A stretch of 22,910 nt of DNA from Bacillota bacterium (GTDB taxonomy: Bacteria > Bacillota > Clostridia > Lachnospirales > Lachnospiraceae). The stretch lies in contig JAEZLZ010000074.1 of assembly GCA_023415055.1 (NCBI GenBank), positions 1 through 22,910 on the forward strand. The letters are read 5' to 3'. This document shows, in pieces, positions 8,786-17,496 of this stretch (positions within the stretch are counted from its first letter, which is position 1; every line of letters starts with the position of its first letter). Made by a program: the position numbers and the translations under genes. The notes below the pieces were generated by a model that worked only from the letters and a program-made list of their open reading frames with translations, searched no databases and was not told the DNA's origin.

Positions 8786-9766
8786 TTATGTTTCATACGC
8801 CACCTCCGGAAATACATCTGCTGAATAATCAGAAAACAGCTCCATCGCCTCGGGAAACAGTTCACTGCTAAACTTCATGTATTTTTCGGTTTCCTGTAGG
8901 CTGTCATGCCCGAGATATATGGAGAGATAAGGTACTGAATCATCGATTTTTCTCCCGGCTTTTTCTGCAGCGGCAAAAGACCTGAAGACGAAAATATGAC
9001 GAATGCAATGCAGGCAAGGACCACGTTCATGCTTTTTCCGTCCAGGATAAGATATATCCGCAAGATGGAGTATCTTCTCAAACCAGTGTTGGGCATCCTT
9101 TGGTGTCATTGATTCATCTTTTTCAAAAATAGGAAACAGCCAGGCATCTGGAACCCCAACGATTCCCATTGCCAGACAGTAACGTTCCAAAGTCTCAGTC
9201 AGTAAAGGATTCATCGGCACCAAACGCTGCTTGTCACCTTTTGTATACCTCATATTCAAGATTCCACCAATCAGGTCGACATCCTTCATCTTTAAGGCAA
9301 GCGTTTCTCCTATGTGGAGCCCACAGCCATACATGAGCCTAATGACCATGGGGAACTCAAAATGAATCAACGGATTCTTCTTTGTGTTTGAGACATCAAG
9401 GTTGTCTGCCTGTAGATATATCCGTTCCAGTTCCTCAGCTGAGAAGATATATGGGACATAGTCATCAGCGACCTTGGGTATCGGAGGAATGTAAGCAGTA
9501 ATCCCGGTACTGTTAAGGTACTTTATAAAAATACGTATGACTATGACCTCATTTGCTATGGAACTGCTCTTTCCGTCCAAGGTATGAATCCAGTCATTAA
9601 TCAGGATTTCTGATACGGACTTTTCATTTGTATATCCAGCTGCAAACGTATCAAAATTTGCAAGATAAAGACAGTCATGAGCATATGCGCTCTTACTGAG
9701 TGATGCTTTTTGCAAGGACAGAAAATCTTCAAGTTCTTTCCGGAAGGGGCTATTGAATGTTCTCAT
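8786..9766 (-). CDS. Tyrosine recombinase with His at the box I Arg position
   Basis: A 326-residue phage-integrase-type tyrosine recombinase. The chosen start is the ATG at 9764-9766, preceded by GGGAGG at 8 bases and overlapping the stop of the upstream recombinase by ATGA. An upstream TTG at 9802 is less likely. Residues 1-100 form the SAM-like core-binding domain and about 105-310 the catalytic domain. Box II is recognisable: HCIRHIF supplies HxxR, LGH the second His, and EKYMK the Tyr nucleophile. Box I reads GCGLHIGE, with His151 where the catalytic Arg belongs. Codon CAC differs from an Arg CGC by one transition (base 9315). The enzyme may therefore be inactive or impaired. The stop codon lies right at the junction with the ISL3 remnant, so the native C-terminus may differ. 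G+C looks higher than in the flanks, consistent with transfer. Confidence 0.85.
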   Translation of the reverse strand: MRTFNSPFRKELEDFLSLQKASLSKSAYAHDCLYLANFDTFAAGYTNEKSVSEILINDWIHTLDGKSSSIANEVIVIRIFIKYLNSTGITAYIPPIPKVADDYVPYIFSAEELERIYLQADNLDVSNTKKNPLIHFEFPMVIRLMYGCGLHIGETLALKMKDVDLIGGILNMRYTKGDKQRLVPMNPLLTETLERYCLAMGIVGVPDAWLFPIFEKDESMTPKDAQHWFEKILHLADISYPGRKKHERGPCLHCIRHIFVFRSFAAAEKAGRKIDDSVPYLSIYLGHDSLQETEKYMKFSSELFPEAMELFSDYSADVFPEVAYET

Positions 9767-10987
9767 AGTCGCTGCCTCCCTTCCAGAAAATCTTTGAAAC
9801 AACCGGAAGGTACAGGAGGCTTAATTGCATACTCGCGAAGCCTCTCGATATCAACCCTTGCATAGTGCTTAACGGCATCAGGGTCTGTATGTCCAAGAAT
9901 TTTCCGTACTACATCGTATGACACCTGATTGTTTATCATTGAACTGGCCAGAGAAGAACGGAACACATGGGGACCATGTTTCTTATCAATGATATTTATG
10001 CCAGCTTTACCGAAATATTTGTTAGTCTCGAAGCGGACTACTGAAGCAGTTATCTTCTCGAACGGGGCATTTGCCCTCAGGAATACATAAGGCTTACCCG
10101 ATTCCGGCCTTCCGTTCTTAAGATAATCAGCTAATGCAGTTTTTACCGCCGGGATCATGGGAAGGACAAGAGGCTCACCCGTCTTTTCCTGTGTAATACT
10201 GATAGTGTCGTTACCGAAGTCAAGCGACGAAAAAGTGAGGTTTACTATATCGCCAGATCTCATACCAAGCCGAGTTGCGAGAAGCAGCATGGCAAAATCG
10301 CGTTTCCCGATTTTGGAGTTAGTATCTATCGTTTCCTCAAAACGTTTGATTTCATCTTCTGTATAGGTAGTCGGAAGGTGGAACGCTCTCTTAAAATGAG
10401 GTATGATCGTTGAGAAATCATGATTTGTCAGACTGGCACTATTCAGATACCACAGAAACATCCTGATAACAGCCCATCCGTCTTTGTTGTTCTGCATGAG
10501 GCATGCCTTGCCGATGATAGCAGCGTCCACATCCCTAAGATGATGGCATCCAAGGAATTCGAGATGGCAATAGAATTCCTCGAAGAAAATATCTCTTTCC
10601 ACTGATTGTTGATTCCCTGTTTCCATCATCTCTACATTTCTGCAGATATGCATCCATCAATGATGTGTAGCTTTCGGGCAACGGGGTGAGTTCCGGTTTT
10701 CGCTGGATTTGATACTTATCAACACAGTAATCATCTAAACGATGAATGACTGTGCTAATACATTGCCGACTACCTTTGCTGAGCACATGCGTTGAAAGAT
10801 AATCATCAATAAATCTCTGACCGACAAACGGGTCATAAGTGACAATGTCATTCGCAATCATATATCGCTCAAGCTGATTCAACTTCCGGCGATAATTATT
10901 GATGGTATGATTTCTGTAGGCCTTGTCCTGAAGTTGTTTCAGTAGACCCTTCTTCAATGAATCAAACGACTGGCATCCGTATTTCAT
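9763..10987 (-). pseudogene. Tyrosine recombinase split by a frameshift
   Basis: The gene begins at the ATG at 10985-10987 with a good ribosome-binding site (AAAGGAGA). It gives a 150-residue frame containing a core-binding domain (starting MKYGCQSFDS). Near 10590-10600 the reading shifts: the second frame carries on with RDIFFEEFYCHLEFLG and then the complete catalytic domain to the stop at 9763. That part keeps GMRSGDI (box I Arg), HVFRSS (HxxR), LGH and the Tyr in KHYARVD. Reassembled length is about 407 residues, normal for the first gene of recombinase pairs and trios. The 1225-bp span is one base more than a multiple of three, fitting a single indel. It overlaps the next recombinase by 4 bp, so the two were an operon. 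A sequencing error is a possible alternative explanation. Confidence 0.8.
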
Positions 10988-11127
10988 AACTGTCTCCTTT
11001 CACAACAGAAATATTAAGGTACATTTCTATTGTAATAGGGGGCAGGATTATTTGAGAAGAATGGTGAAAATTCAGCAGTTATACAGCCTGTGCAGAATCT
11101 CCTTGAATAATTATACATCTGGGATAA

Positions 11128-11158
11128 TGAGCCTTATTCGAGAACTGGAATAAGGCTC
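11128..11158. repeat. 12-bp perfect inverted repeat at the IS66 junction
   Basis: TGAGCCTTATTC (11128-11139) and GAATAAGGCTCA (11147/8-11158) pair perfectly around an 8-base loop. There is no T tract on either side, so it is not a typical terminator. It sits where IS66 similarity begins, upstream of the minus-strand recombinases. It may be the terminal palindrome or recombination site of that element. Confidence 0.6.
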
Positions 11159-11697
11159 ACACGAGACACAAGTGGGATGAAGCGCTCAAATTTCTTTCTC
11201 CAAAAGATAGAGAAAACTCTGTAGCCCTCCAAGGTAAACGGTATTGTAATCGACTGTTTGATATTGAGTGCGATTTGCAAAACCTAAGTCCTGATGAGCG
11301 CTATCAAAAACGTCATGAACTGGCAAAGCCTGTGCTTGAAGAGTTTTTTGTATGGCTAAAATACTTAAGCCCTGCGACCAAAACAGGTTTAGGACAAGCA
11401 GTTTCTTAGCAGAGCGTTCCATCAAGCCATTTGTGATAGACAGGAAAAACTTTCTTTTTGCTAATACACCGCGTGGAGCCAAGGCAAGCGCTGTGATTTC
11501 CAGTATCATAGGATCGCAAAAGAGAATGGTCAAAATCCTTATGCTTATCTAGTTTATATTTTCAAGAACGCCCCCAAATTGGGATATTCTCAATAATATT
11601 AATACACTTGAACTTTTGCTTCCATCTAACGTGCCAGAATCATGTAAGACTGCTGCTCGTTAGGGTTTGTCAAGGTGGTCTTTGTTTTGATGCTTAC
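11153..11697 (+). pseudogene. IS66-family transposase, 3' remnant with right end
   Basis: From 11157 the plus strand encodes an IS66 TnpC-like C-terminal part. A segment resembling the family's HARRKWDEAL reads here as HTRHKWDEAL, followed by RYCNRLFDIE and RYQKRHELAKPVLEEFF. A stop at 11407-11409 breaks it. It resumes in another frame with IKPFVIDRKNFLFANTPRGA, and in further frames to a tail ending at the stop at 11661-11663. Several indels are present. GCTTAC at 11692-11697 matches the inverse of the GTAAGC that starts IS66 terminal repeats and probably marks the right end. The 5' two thirds, including the other two genes of a typical IS66, are gone, replaced by the tyrosine recombinase module. 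Confidence 0.82.
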
Positions 11698-11735
11698 AGT
11701 TCTTATTTAAAAACAGACCTATTCAAAAATCAGAA

Positions 11736-12121
11736 ATGGAGAAAATGCAATATGACAGGAGAAAGAAGCGTTCCTAATTACAGAACCAGGAATATGATCT
11801 CAAAACAAAGAAGTTTGCGGTAATAAAGATAAACAGAAAGCTTTTTTCATACCAAGCGGAGAAGCTTCCCTGGAACGGCTGGAAGAAGCAGATTCCATTA
11901 TGGAAATATTGATGTAGAAGAAGTAGCAATTTTGGGCTACCATGATTGAAAGGCTCATAGAAAGTCTGAAACTATTGGATGCAGAGGAATTTAAATTGAT
12001 TACAGCTCTATTTTATAAAGGTAAAAGTGAAAGAGAATATGCAGAGCAATGCGGTATTTCAAGGACTACATTGCAATATAGAAAATATCGGATTTTAGAA
12101 AAACTTAAAAATAATTTATAA
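11736..12121 (+). pseudogene. Decayed sigma-factor-like HTH gene of an integrative element
   Basis: Stitching frames from the ATG at 11736 gives MEKMQYDRRKKRS, then an in-frame TAA (11775), LQNQEYDLKTKKFAVIK, a frameshift near 11830, and KAFFIPSGEASLERLEEADS. Further frameshifts near 11910-11935 lead to a last 59-codon piece starting at 11942 (MIERLIESLKLLDAEEF). That piece has a sigma region 4-like helix-turn-helix (SEREYAEQCGISRTTLQYRK). This layout matches the small sigma-70-like open reading frames carried by conjugative and mobilisable elements of Firmicutes. At least four lesions are present, so the full product cannot be made. The 59-residue terminal piece could in principle still be translated as a tiny DNA-binding protein, but I see no clear ribosome-binding site for it. 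Confidence 0.7.
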
Positions 12122-12134
12122 AATTTTTCGTCCA

Positions 12135-12177
12135 ACCCTCTCATTTAACGTGGAAGTAAGTGAGGGGGTATTTTTAT
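12135..12177 (+). terminator. Rho-independent terminator
   Basis: A stem of about 13 bp pairs 12135-12147 (ACCCTCTCATTTA) with 12157-12169 (TAAGTGAGGGGGT), with two G-U pairs, a 9-base loop and a T-rich tail ATTTTTAT. It follows the decayed sigma-like gene by 14 bp and is probably its original terminator. Confidence 0.75.
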
Positions 12178-12718
12178 CCGCTCAAAAGTACATTGATAAT
12201 TTTATATCCGATTTCACAGATACATTAGCTGATGAGCCTGAGAAGGACAAGCGACAAAGGAAGATGCGCCAGGACCACCTGTAAAGTTAGAATACAATCC
12301 ATGCAAATGGATTTTTCTCTTGGGAAAAAGATTTTATTGAAGTCTTAGCTATAGATGGAGTAAAAACTTCGCCTGAAGCTATGAACTATGTTTATTCTTT
12401 TCTGATTATATAATAGAGGGAACAATAAGGTGCGAGCGAATCCATCTGGTCTGAAAGCAGTAGAGCGGAACTTTTATTCCGTACAGTTTTGCTGTTTCGC
12501 AATGACCTCATCAGCCTACAATGATACTTCTGCCCAGCCATAAATATCAAATTGGGGGCAGCCTGCGGAGATCCCGGAGGAGGTGAGAATCCTATGATGA
12601 GGTTAACTGACCCCAGTTTGTGAAATCGCCCTAATGCCTTGAGAAAGGTTGGCACTGGGGAAGTTGTGTCAAATACAGTGCTTATATCTTAAAGGAAACT
12701 GACTTAATGTCAGAAGCC
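12178..12718. other. Degenerate region without a recognisable gene
   Basis: Only short frames occur. The plus strand near 12190-12285 encodes YIDNFISDFTDTLADEPEKD and stops. A minus-strand frame at 12392-12655 has no recognisable family, and its sequence looks like a shadow. CCCCAGT (12611 area) and ACTGGGG (12652 area) could pair. I see no convincing coding signal. The region is best read as leftover element DNA between the decayed sigma-like gene and the serine recombinase operon. Confidence 0.5.
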
Positions 12719-12829
12719 ATAGGGATTACAAAAGAAAGTTATTACCTGATTTATCGGTCAGTAACTGACTTTGCTTTCTCTCTGCTTTTCGCAGTGCGAT
12801 TACAGTGGGAAAAGTAATCCCTATTTTTG
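12719..12829. repeat. Inverted repeat with internal palindrome upstream of the serine recombinase operon
   Basis: ATAGGGATTAC (12719-12729) and GTAATCCCTAT (12814-12824) are perfect 11-bp inverted arms. They enclose a 13-bp palindrome GTCAGTAACTGAC (12757-12769). The right arm is followed by TTTT, so the whole could act as a terminator. Its place just before the recombinase operon also suits a recombinase-binding or regulatory site. Confidence 0.5.
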
Positions 12830-12872
12830 TGATATTAAGCATATTAAAGATGACATGGAGAGGAGCATAAAG

Positions 12873-13085
12873 ATGGAATTTGATATATATAAAATTGGAG
12901 CTGAAGCCGCAAAAGAACATAGAATGTCAAAGGAGCAATCTAGACAGGAAGTGCAGTACAAGATGGCACTCAAGATGCTGCAGATATTGCTCCGAAGAGG
13001 AATTGTGACAGAAGAGGAATATGAAAAAATAGATGATTTGAACCGACAATCATTTTCTCCGCAACTCGCAAAAGTATATGTGTAA
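12873..13085 (+). CDS. Small SHOCT-like protein of the recombinase module
   Basis: A 70-residue protein whose ATG at 12873 follows a GGAGAGGAG ribosome-binding site (12858-12866). An earlier in-frame ATG at 12771 has no such site and overlaps the inverted repeat. The C-terminal half (MALKMLQILLRRGIVTEEEYEKID) resembles the short SHOCT-type oligomerisation segment, in which a hydrophobic helix is followed by G-x-[IL]-T-x-E-E-[FY]. The first half is a charged helix. It stands 82 bp upstream of the first serine recombinase on the same strand. Similar tiny genes commonly precede such recombinases in Clostridia, so I infer a helper or regulatory role in the same element. No catalytic residues are visible. 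Confidence 0.7.
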   Translation: MEFDIYKIGAEAAKEHRMSKEQSRQEVQYKMALKMLQILLRRGIVTEEEYEKIDDLNRQSFSPQLAKVYV

Positions 13086-13167
13086 AAACACTTGATTTCA
13101 GAAAAGGTTTGGAGTATTGTGTGTTGCTGACAAGGAAAATTTATTTCTGGAAAGGAGGAAAAATCAT

Positions 13168-14772
13168 ATGGCAAAAAAGGTAATGAAGATTGAACCTGTG
13201 AGGCAAAAAGTAATACAGCAATTAAGACCGAAAAGACGAGTATGTGCTTACTGCAGGGTCAGTACTGATTCCACCAAACAGCACAATTCCTATGTTGCCC
13301 AAGTAGAATACTACAAGACATATATCGAGAAACGGAAAGATTGGGAATTTGCAGGGATTTTTGCGGATGAAGCAAAAAGCGGAACACAGGTCAGAAAACG
13401 AGAAGAGTTCTTGCGGATGATGAAAGAATGTGAAAATGGAAATATTGACATCATCATTACAAAATCCGTTACACGATTTGCAAGAAATACCATCGACAGC
13501 ATCGAAGCCATAAGAAAATTAAAATCTCTCGGTATCGCCATATATTTTGAGAAAGAGAACATCAGTACCATTTCGGAGCAGAGCGAACAGATGCTTACAA
13601 TACTAAGCTCTCTAGCGCAAGGGGAATCGGAAAACATATCGCAAAACATTCGATGGGGAATACAAAAAAGATTCAAAGATGGTAGCTTCAATCTTACTTG
13701 CGTTGCTTACGGCTATACCAAAAATCAAGATGGAGAACTAATCATAAAGGAAGATGAGGCGGCTGTTATCCGCAGGATTTACCGTGAATATCTAAACGGA
13801 AAAGGCTCATATGTAATAGCAAGGGATTTGACAAAAGATAATATACCGCCTGTCAGAACTGCTGAAAAATGGAATGACTGCGTAGTGAAAGATATTTTAC
13901 ATAATCCAATATATGAAGGTGATCTGATACTACAGAAAACCTATACAACTGAGGTACTCCCTTACACGAAGAAAATAAATCGTGGAGAGATGCCTCAGTT
14001 TTTTATTAAAGACAACCATGAGCCAATAATCACCAGAGAACAAGGTGAAATGGTGAGAGAAATCTTGGAATACAGAAGAAGCCAAATGGGTATGGATGAC
14101 AGCGGTAAATATCAAAACCGCTATAAATTCAGCAGTAAGATAATGTGCAAGGAATGCGGAGGAATTTTCCGCAGACAGAAAATATACATCGGAAAGCCTT
14201 ACGAAAAAATCCAATGGAGCTGCAAGAATCACATCGAAAACAGCAAAATCTGCAGAACAAAACCTATCAGAGAGGATGCCATTAAAGCTGCATACCTAAA
14301 AATGTGGAATAAGCTCTCAAGCAACTATACCTTAATACTGAATCCGCTGCTTGACTCCCTTAGAAATTTAAGAGTGAGCAAAGAGCAGGAAGAAGAAATC
14401 GAAAACTTAAATAACAGAATCATGGAATTGACGGAGCAGAGCCATATCCTTAGCCAAGTAGTACAAAAGGGATATTTGGACTCTGCTGTTTTTATACAGA
14501 AGCAAAATGCACTTAATGTTGAAATCGAGGAAATAAAGAAAAAGCGTAACAGTCTCCTTGATAACAACGGATTTGAAACAGAAATAGCCGGAACCGAACG
14601 GCTTCTGGAGATTATAAAATATAATCCTAAAATAATGGATGCATATGATGAAAATCTATTTTTACATACAGTAAACAAGGTACTAATCGGGAACAGCGGA
14701 GAGATAACCTTTCGGCTGATTAATAACTTAGAATTAACCGAGTATGCAGATAAGGGTGGTGGCAAAGCATGA
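13168..14772 (+). CDS. Large serine recombinase 1 (catalytic)
   Basis: A 534-residue large serine recombinase that would integrate or excise the element by double-strand cleavage and 180-degree rotation. The start at 13168 is set by GGAAAGGAGG 8 bases upstream; the frame also extends upstream to 13117 without a ribosome-binding site. The resolvase domain (about 24-165) has the catalytic Ser32 in YCRVSTD and the Arg-rich FARNT segment. The recombinase domain (about 175-290) follows. A zinc ribbon with C327, C330, C352 and C362 leads into a coiled-coil-rich C-terminal region (about 400-470), which in this family controls synapsis direction. The stop overlaps the start of the second recombinase by 4 bp (ATGA), giving translational coupling. 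All expected parts are present. Confidence 0.95.
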   Translation: MAKKVMKIEPVRQKVIQQLRPKRRVCAYCRVSTDSTKQHNSYVAQVEYYKTYIEKRKDWEFAGIFADEAKSGTQVRKREEFLRMMKECENGNIDIIITKSVTRFARNTIDSIEAIRKLKSLGIAIYFEKENISTISEQSEQMLTILSSLAQGESENISQNIRWGIQKRFKDGSFNLTCVAYGYTKNQDGELIIKEDEAAVIRRIYREYLNGKGSYVIARDLTKDNIPPVRTAEKWNDCVVKDILHNPIYEGDLILQKTYTTEVLPYTKKINRGEMPQFFIKDNHEPIITREQGEMVREILEYRRSQMGMDDSGKYQNRYKFSSKIMCKECGGIFRRQKIYIGKPYEKIQWSCKNHIENSKICRTKPIREDAIKAAYLKMWNKLSSNYTLILNPLLDSLRNLRVSKEQEEEIENLNNRIMELTEQSHILSQVVQKGYLDSAVFIQKQNALNVEIEEIKKKRNSLLDNNGFETEIAGTERLLEIIKYNPKIMDAYDENLFLHTVNKVLIGNSGEITFRLINNLELTEYADKGGGKA

Positions 14773-15776
14773 TGCAGAGGCATATGCCGATTGGCTACAA
14801 AATGGTGAACGGCAATATAGAAATACAGGAAGAACAAGCTGAAATTATAAAAAGAATATTTATGGATTACATCAATGGAAAATCAATGATTGCCATTGCA
14901 AAAGAGCTGACTGCAAAGAATGTTCTCAATGCCAATAAAAAGCCAAATTGGAATCATGGATCAGTTGGAAAAATACTGCAAAATGTCAAATACCAAGGCG
15001 ATACCCTTTATCCCAAACTCATAGAAAAAGATATATTTACAAAGGCTCAGCAGAGAAGGACAGCCAAAGAGGCTGAGCTTGGGAGAACACAGCAGATTTA
15101 TGCCATGCGGAACCAGACAGTTTTCAGTGGAAAAATCAGATGTGGAGAATGCGGTGAACCTTATAGAAAATATATCGAACATGCAGGAAAGCCATCAGAA
15201 AAAATAAAGTGGAAATGTAAAAAATATATTTTTCAAAATAGCGTTTGCTGTAAAAATCAATTTTATACTGATAGCCAACTAATGGCCATATTTATAGCTG
15301 CCACAAATGAGCTTATAAAGAAGAAGTGGCTGCTGGAAAAGGTACCTAAGAAGAAGCCACTGAAAATGACACTTGAACTCAGACAGACAGAAAACCGAAT
15401 AAAAGAACTGGAACAGGAAGAACTCTTTTCCTCACTTGAACTTGCAGAACTGGTTTTCAAGCGGGCAGAGCTTATATATAAAGTTTTGAAGATAGATGAT
15501 CATAAAAGCAATACTGAGAAAATAAAAGAAGCATTAGCCGGTATAGAAAAAATAACCGAATTCGAGGAAGAGCTGTTTGAAACCATCATAAAACAAATTA
15601 CCGTATATCAAGATAGCAAAGTAGATGTGGAATATATAAACGGAACAATTATATCAACGAGTTTAGAAAACAAGGGAAAGGATGAAAAGCATGGCAGTTA
15701 CGAAAAAGACAGTAGCAATAATACCGCCTCAAATAAAATACGACAGGCATGTAAGAGTAGAGCAGAAAAAGCTTAG
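14769..15776 (+). CDS. Large serine recombinase 2, lacking the catalytic domain
   Basis: A 335-residue protein that begins with MMQRHMPIGYKMVNG, exactly where the DNA-binding recombinase domain of its neighbours begins. The whole N-terminal resolvase domain, including the nucleophilic Ser, is absent. The recombinase domain (about 8-115), zinc ribbon (CGECG and a CC pair) and charged coiled-coil tail remain. It starts on the ATGA overlap with gene 1 and ends 86 bp inside gene 3. It therefore cannot cleave DNA and is not a simple stop-codon pseudogene: the frame is intact and coupled at both ends. Known Clostridial elements carry similar trios. I infer a role as an accessory DNA-binding or directionality partner for the two catalytic recombinases. 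Confidence 0.88.
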   Translation: MMQRHMPIGYKMVNGNIEIQEEQAEIIKRIFMDYINGKSMIAIAKELTAKNVLNANKKPNWNHGSVGKILQNVKYQGDTLYPKLIEKDIFTKAQQRRTAKEAELGRTQQIYAMRNQTVFSGKIRCGECGEPYRKYIEHAGKPSEKIKWKCKKYIFQNSVCCKNQFYTDSQLMAIFIAATNELIKKKWLLEKVPKKKPLKMTLELRQTENRIKELEQEELFSSLELAELVFKRAELIYKVLKIDDHKSNTEKIKEALAGIEKITEFEEELFETIIKQITVYQDSKVDVEYINGTIISTSLENKGKDEKHGSYEKDSSNNTASNKIRQACKSRAEKA

Positions 15777-17346
15777 GGTAGCAGCCTACTGCAGAGTAAG
15801 TACCCTGCTTGAACAGCAGGAAGGCAGCTATGAAGCACAGGTCGATTATTATACAGAAAAAATAAACAGCAATCCCAACTGGAAATGTGCCGGAATATTT
15901 GCCGATGATGGCAAAAGTGCAACACAAACCAAAAAGCGTGACGATTTCAATGTAATGATAGAAGCCTGCATGGCAGGAAAGGTAGATTTAGTACTAACAA
16001 AATCAGTTAGCAGATTTGCGAGAAATACCGTAGATGCACTGCAATACATAAGAAAGCTGAAAGAAAAGAATATCCCCGTAATATTCGAAAAAGAGGGAGT
16101 AAATACAATGGAAAGCGGCGGTGAGCTGCTTATCACAATCCTGAGCAGTCAGGCACAGGAAGAAAGCAGGAACATCAGTGAAAATACACGCTGGGGATTA
16201 ACAAGACGGTTTGAAAACGGAATCATATCTGTCAATCATACAAAATTTTTAGGGTATACCAAAGACAAAGATGGAAACCTTGTGATAGTGCCGGAAGAAG
16301 CTGTTATAGTGAAACGGATTTTCAGAGAATATCTGGAGGGCAAAAGCATAATCCAGATAGCCAAGGGACTAGAAGCAGACAGAATCAAAACAGTAACAGG
16401 ACTGGAGCACTGGCATCCCGGAACAATTGATGGAATGCTCTCCAATGAAAAATTCTGCGGAGATGCCTGTATGCAAAAAACCTACACCGTAGACTTTCTG
16501 ACAAAGAAGAAAGTAAAAAATGATGGGTATGCTCCGCAATACTATATAGAAGATAACCATGAGGCAATTATACCGAAGGAATTATTCCATCAGGTTCAAG
16601 TGGAAAAAGCCAGAAGGGCAAGCCTTAATAAAGCTACAGTAACCAGAAAAGCAAACAAAGCGAAAAAAGAAAAGAGCAAATACAGCTCCAAATATGTACT
16701 GACCGAACTTCTGGTATGTGCAGAATGCGGTCATGCTTATCGCAGACAGACCTGGTCAAAATATGGACAGAAAACAGCAGTATGGCGGTGCGAGGATAGG
16801 CTGAAAAGCGGAACAAGCTCCAAATGCAAAAACTCCCCCACATTGAAGGAAGAACAGCTCCACGATGCTATCATGAAAGCCATCAACAAAGTAGTAGAAA
16901 ACAACGGAGACTTCATAGGAACATTCAGGGAGAATGTTATCAGGGTTATAGGAAACTATAGCACTCAAGGGATAGCAACAGAATATGATGACCGAATCGA
17001 GGAACTGCAAAAGCAGATGCTGAAGCTCATCGAAGATAACGCAAAACAAGGAGCTGTAAGCGATGATTTTGACAATGCCTACAAACACATATCAGAGCAG
17101 ATAAACGAACTAAAAAAGGCAAAAATACAGCATATACAAACACAGAAAAAGGCAGAGAACTATCAGCAAAGAGTGGAGGCACTAGACAAAGCCATAACCA
17201 CGGTAAACCCACAAGTGCGAGACTTCGACCAAGAGCTTGTGAAAAGGCTCATTAGCTCAATCAGAGTCTCCAAAGGAATGAAAATAGAAATACAGTTTCA
17301 TTCGGGGATTGTAATGACGGAGGAAGTGGACTGCTATGAGGATTAA
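15691..17346 (+). CDS. Large serine recombinase 3 (catalytic)
   Basis: A 551-residue large serine recombinase. The start is taken as the ATG at 15691 because GGGAAAGG (15673-15680) is well spaced for it and too close to the ATG at 15682. The resolvase domain has catalytic Ser37 in YCRVST, and SRFARNT further on. Next come the recombinase domain (about 180-300), a Lys-rich insertion (near 310-330), a zinc ribbon (CAECG, then WRCED and KCKN) and a coiled-coil region (about 430-510). It overlaps the middle gene by 86 bp in another frame. It differs clearly in sequence from recombinase 1, so the two catalytic genes are not a recent duplication. Together they may act as a heteromeric integrase. 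Confidence 0.94.
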   Translation: MAVTKKTVAIIPPQIKYDRHVRVEQKKLRVAAYCRVSTLLEQQEGSYEAQVDYYTEKINSNPNWKCAGIFADDGKSATQTKKRDDFNVMIEACMAGKVDLVLTKSVSRFARNTVDALQYIRKLKEKNIPVIFEKEGVNTMESGGELLITILSSQAQEESRNISENTRWGLTRRFENGIISVNHTKFLGYTKDKDGNLVIVPEEAVIVKRIFREYLEGKSIIQIAKGLEADRIKTVTGLEHWHPGTIDGMLSNEKFCGDACMQKTYTVDFLTKKKVKNDGYAPQYYIEDNHEAIIPKELFHQVQVEKARRASLNKATVTRKANKAKKEKSKYSSKYVLTELLVCAECGHAYRRQTWSKYGQKTAVWRCEDRLKSGTSSKCKNSPTLKEEQLHDAIMKAINKVVENNGDFIGTFRENVIRVIGNYSTQGIATEYDDRIEELQKQMLKLIEDNAKQGAVSDDFDNAYKHISEQINELKKAKIQHIQTQKKAENYQQRVEALDKAITTVNPQVRDFDQELVKRLISSIRVSKGMKIEIQFHSGIVMTEEVDCYED

Positions 17347-17496
17347 AATGGAAGGCACACTATGTGAATTTTAATAGGAATCACCATTACCGTAACTGCC
17401 AGTACAGCAGCTGCGGTTTTTCTATGTCTATCAGCAACACTTTGTGCTTGTAGCAACTGTTTTTAAATCATTATGAATAGAAATTGGAGGGAGAAG

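Larger units (their letters stand above)
8786..11158 (-). mobile_element. Tyrosine-recombinase element remnant (RIT-like pair)
   Basis: Two translationally coupled tyrosine recombinase genes with no cargo lie between a truncated ISL3 element and a truncated IS66 element. RIT elements (recombinases in trio) carry three such overlapping genes of about 400, 310 and 330 residues. Only two are seen here, so a third may have been lost at the left junction, or this is a two-gene relative. The ends are inferred only from the breakpoints of the flanking insertion sequences. Confidence 0.4.

Noticed and set aside
8786..10987. Three tyrosine recombinases (complete RIT trio)
   Set aside because: The 150- and 296-residue frames join end to end as one frameshifted gene, leaving two recombinases, not three.
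11608..11823. 71-codon plus-strand frame over the IS66 end
   Set aside because: It crosses from the IS66 tail into the decayed sigma-like gene in a third frame, so it is an artefact of the frameshifts.
12392..12655. 87-codon minus-strand frame
   Set aside because: No ribosome-binding site, no recognisable family, Pro/Ser/Leu-rich composition typical of a shadow frame in degenerate DNA.
13117..13167. Upstream start for serine recombinase 1
   Set aside because: The extra 17 codons include the ribosome-binding site of the ATG at 13168 and show no family similarity.
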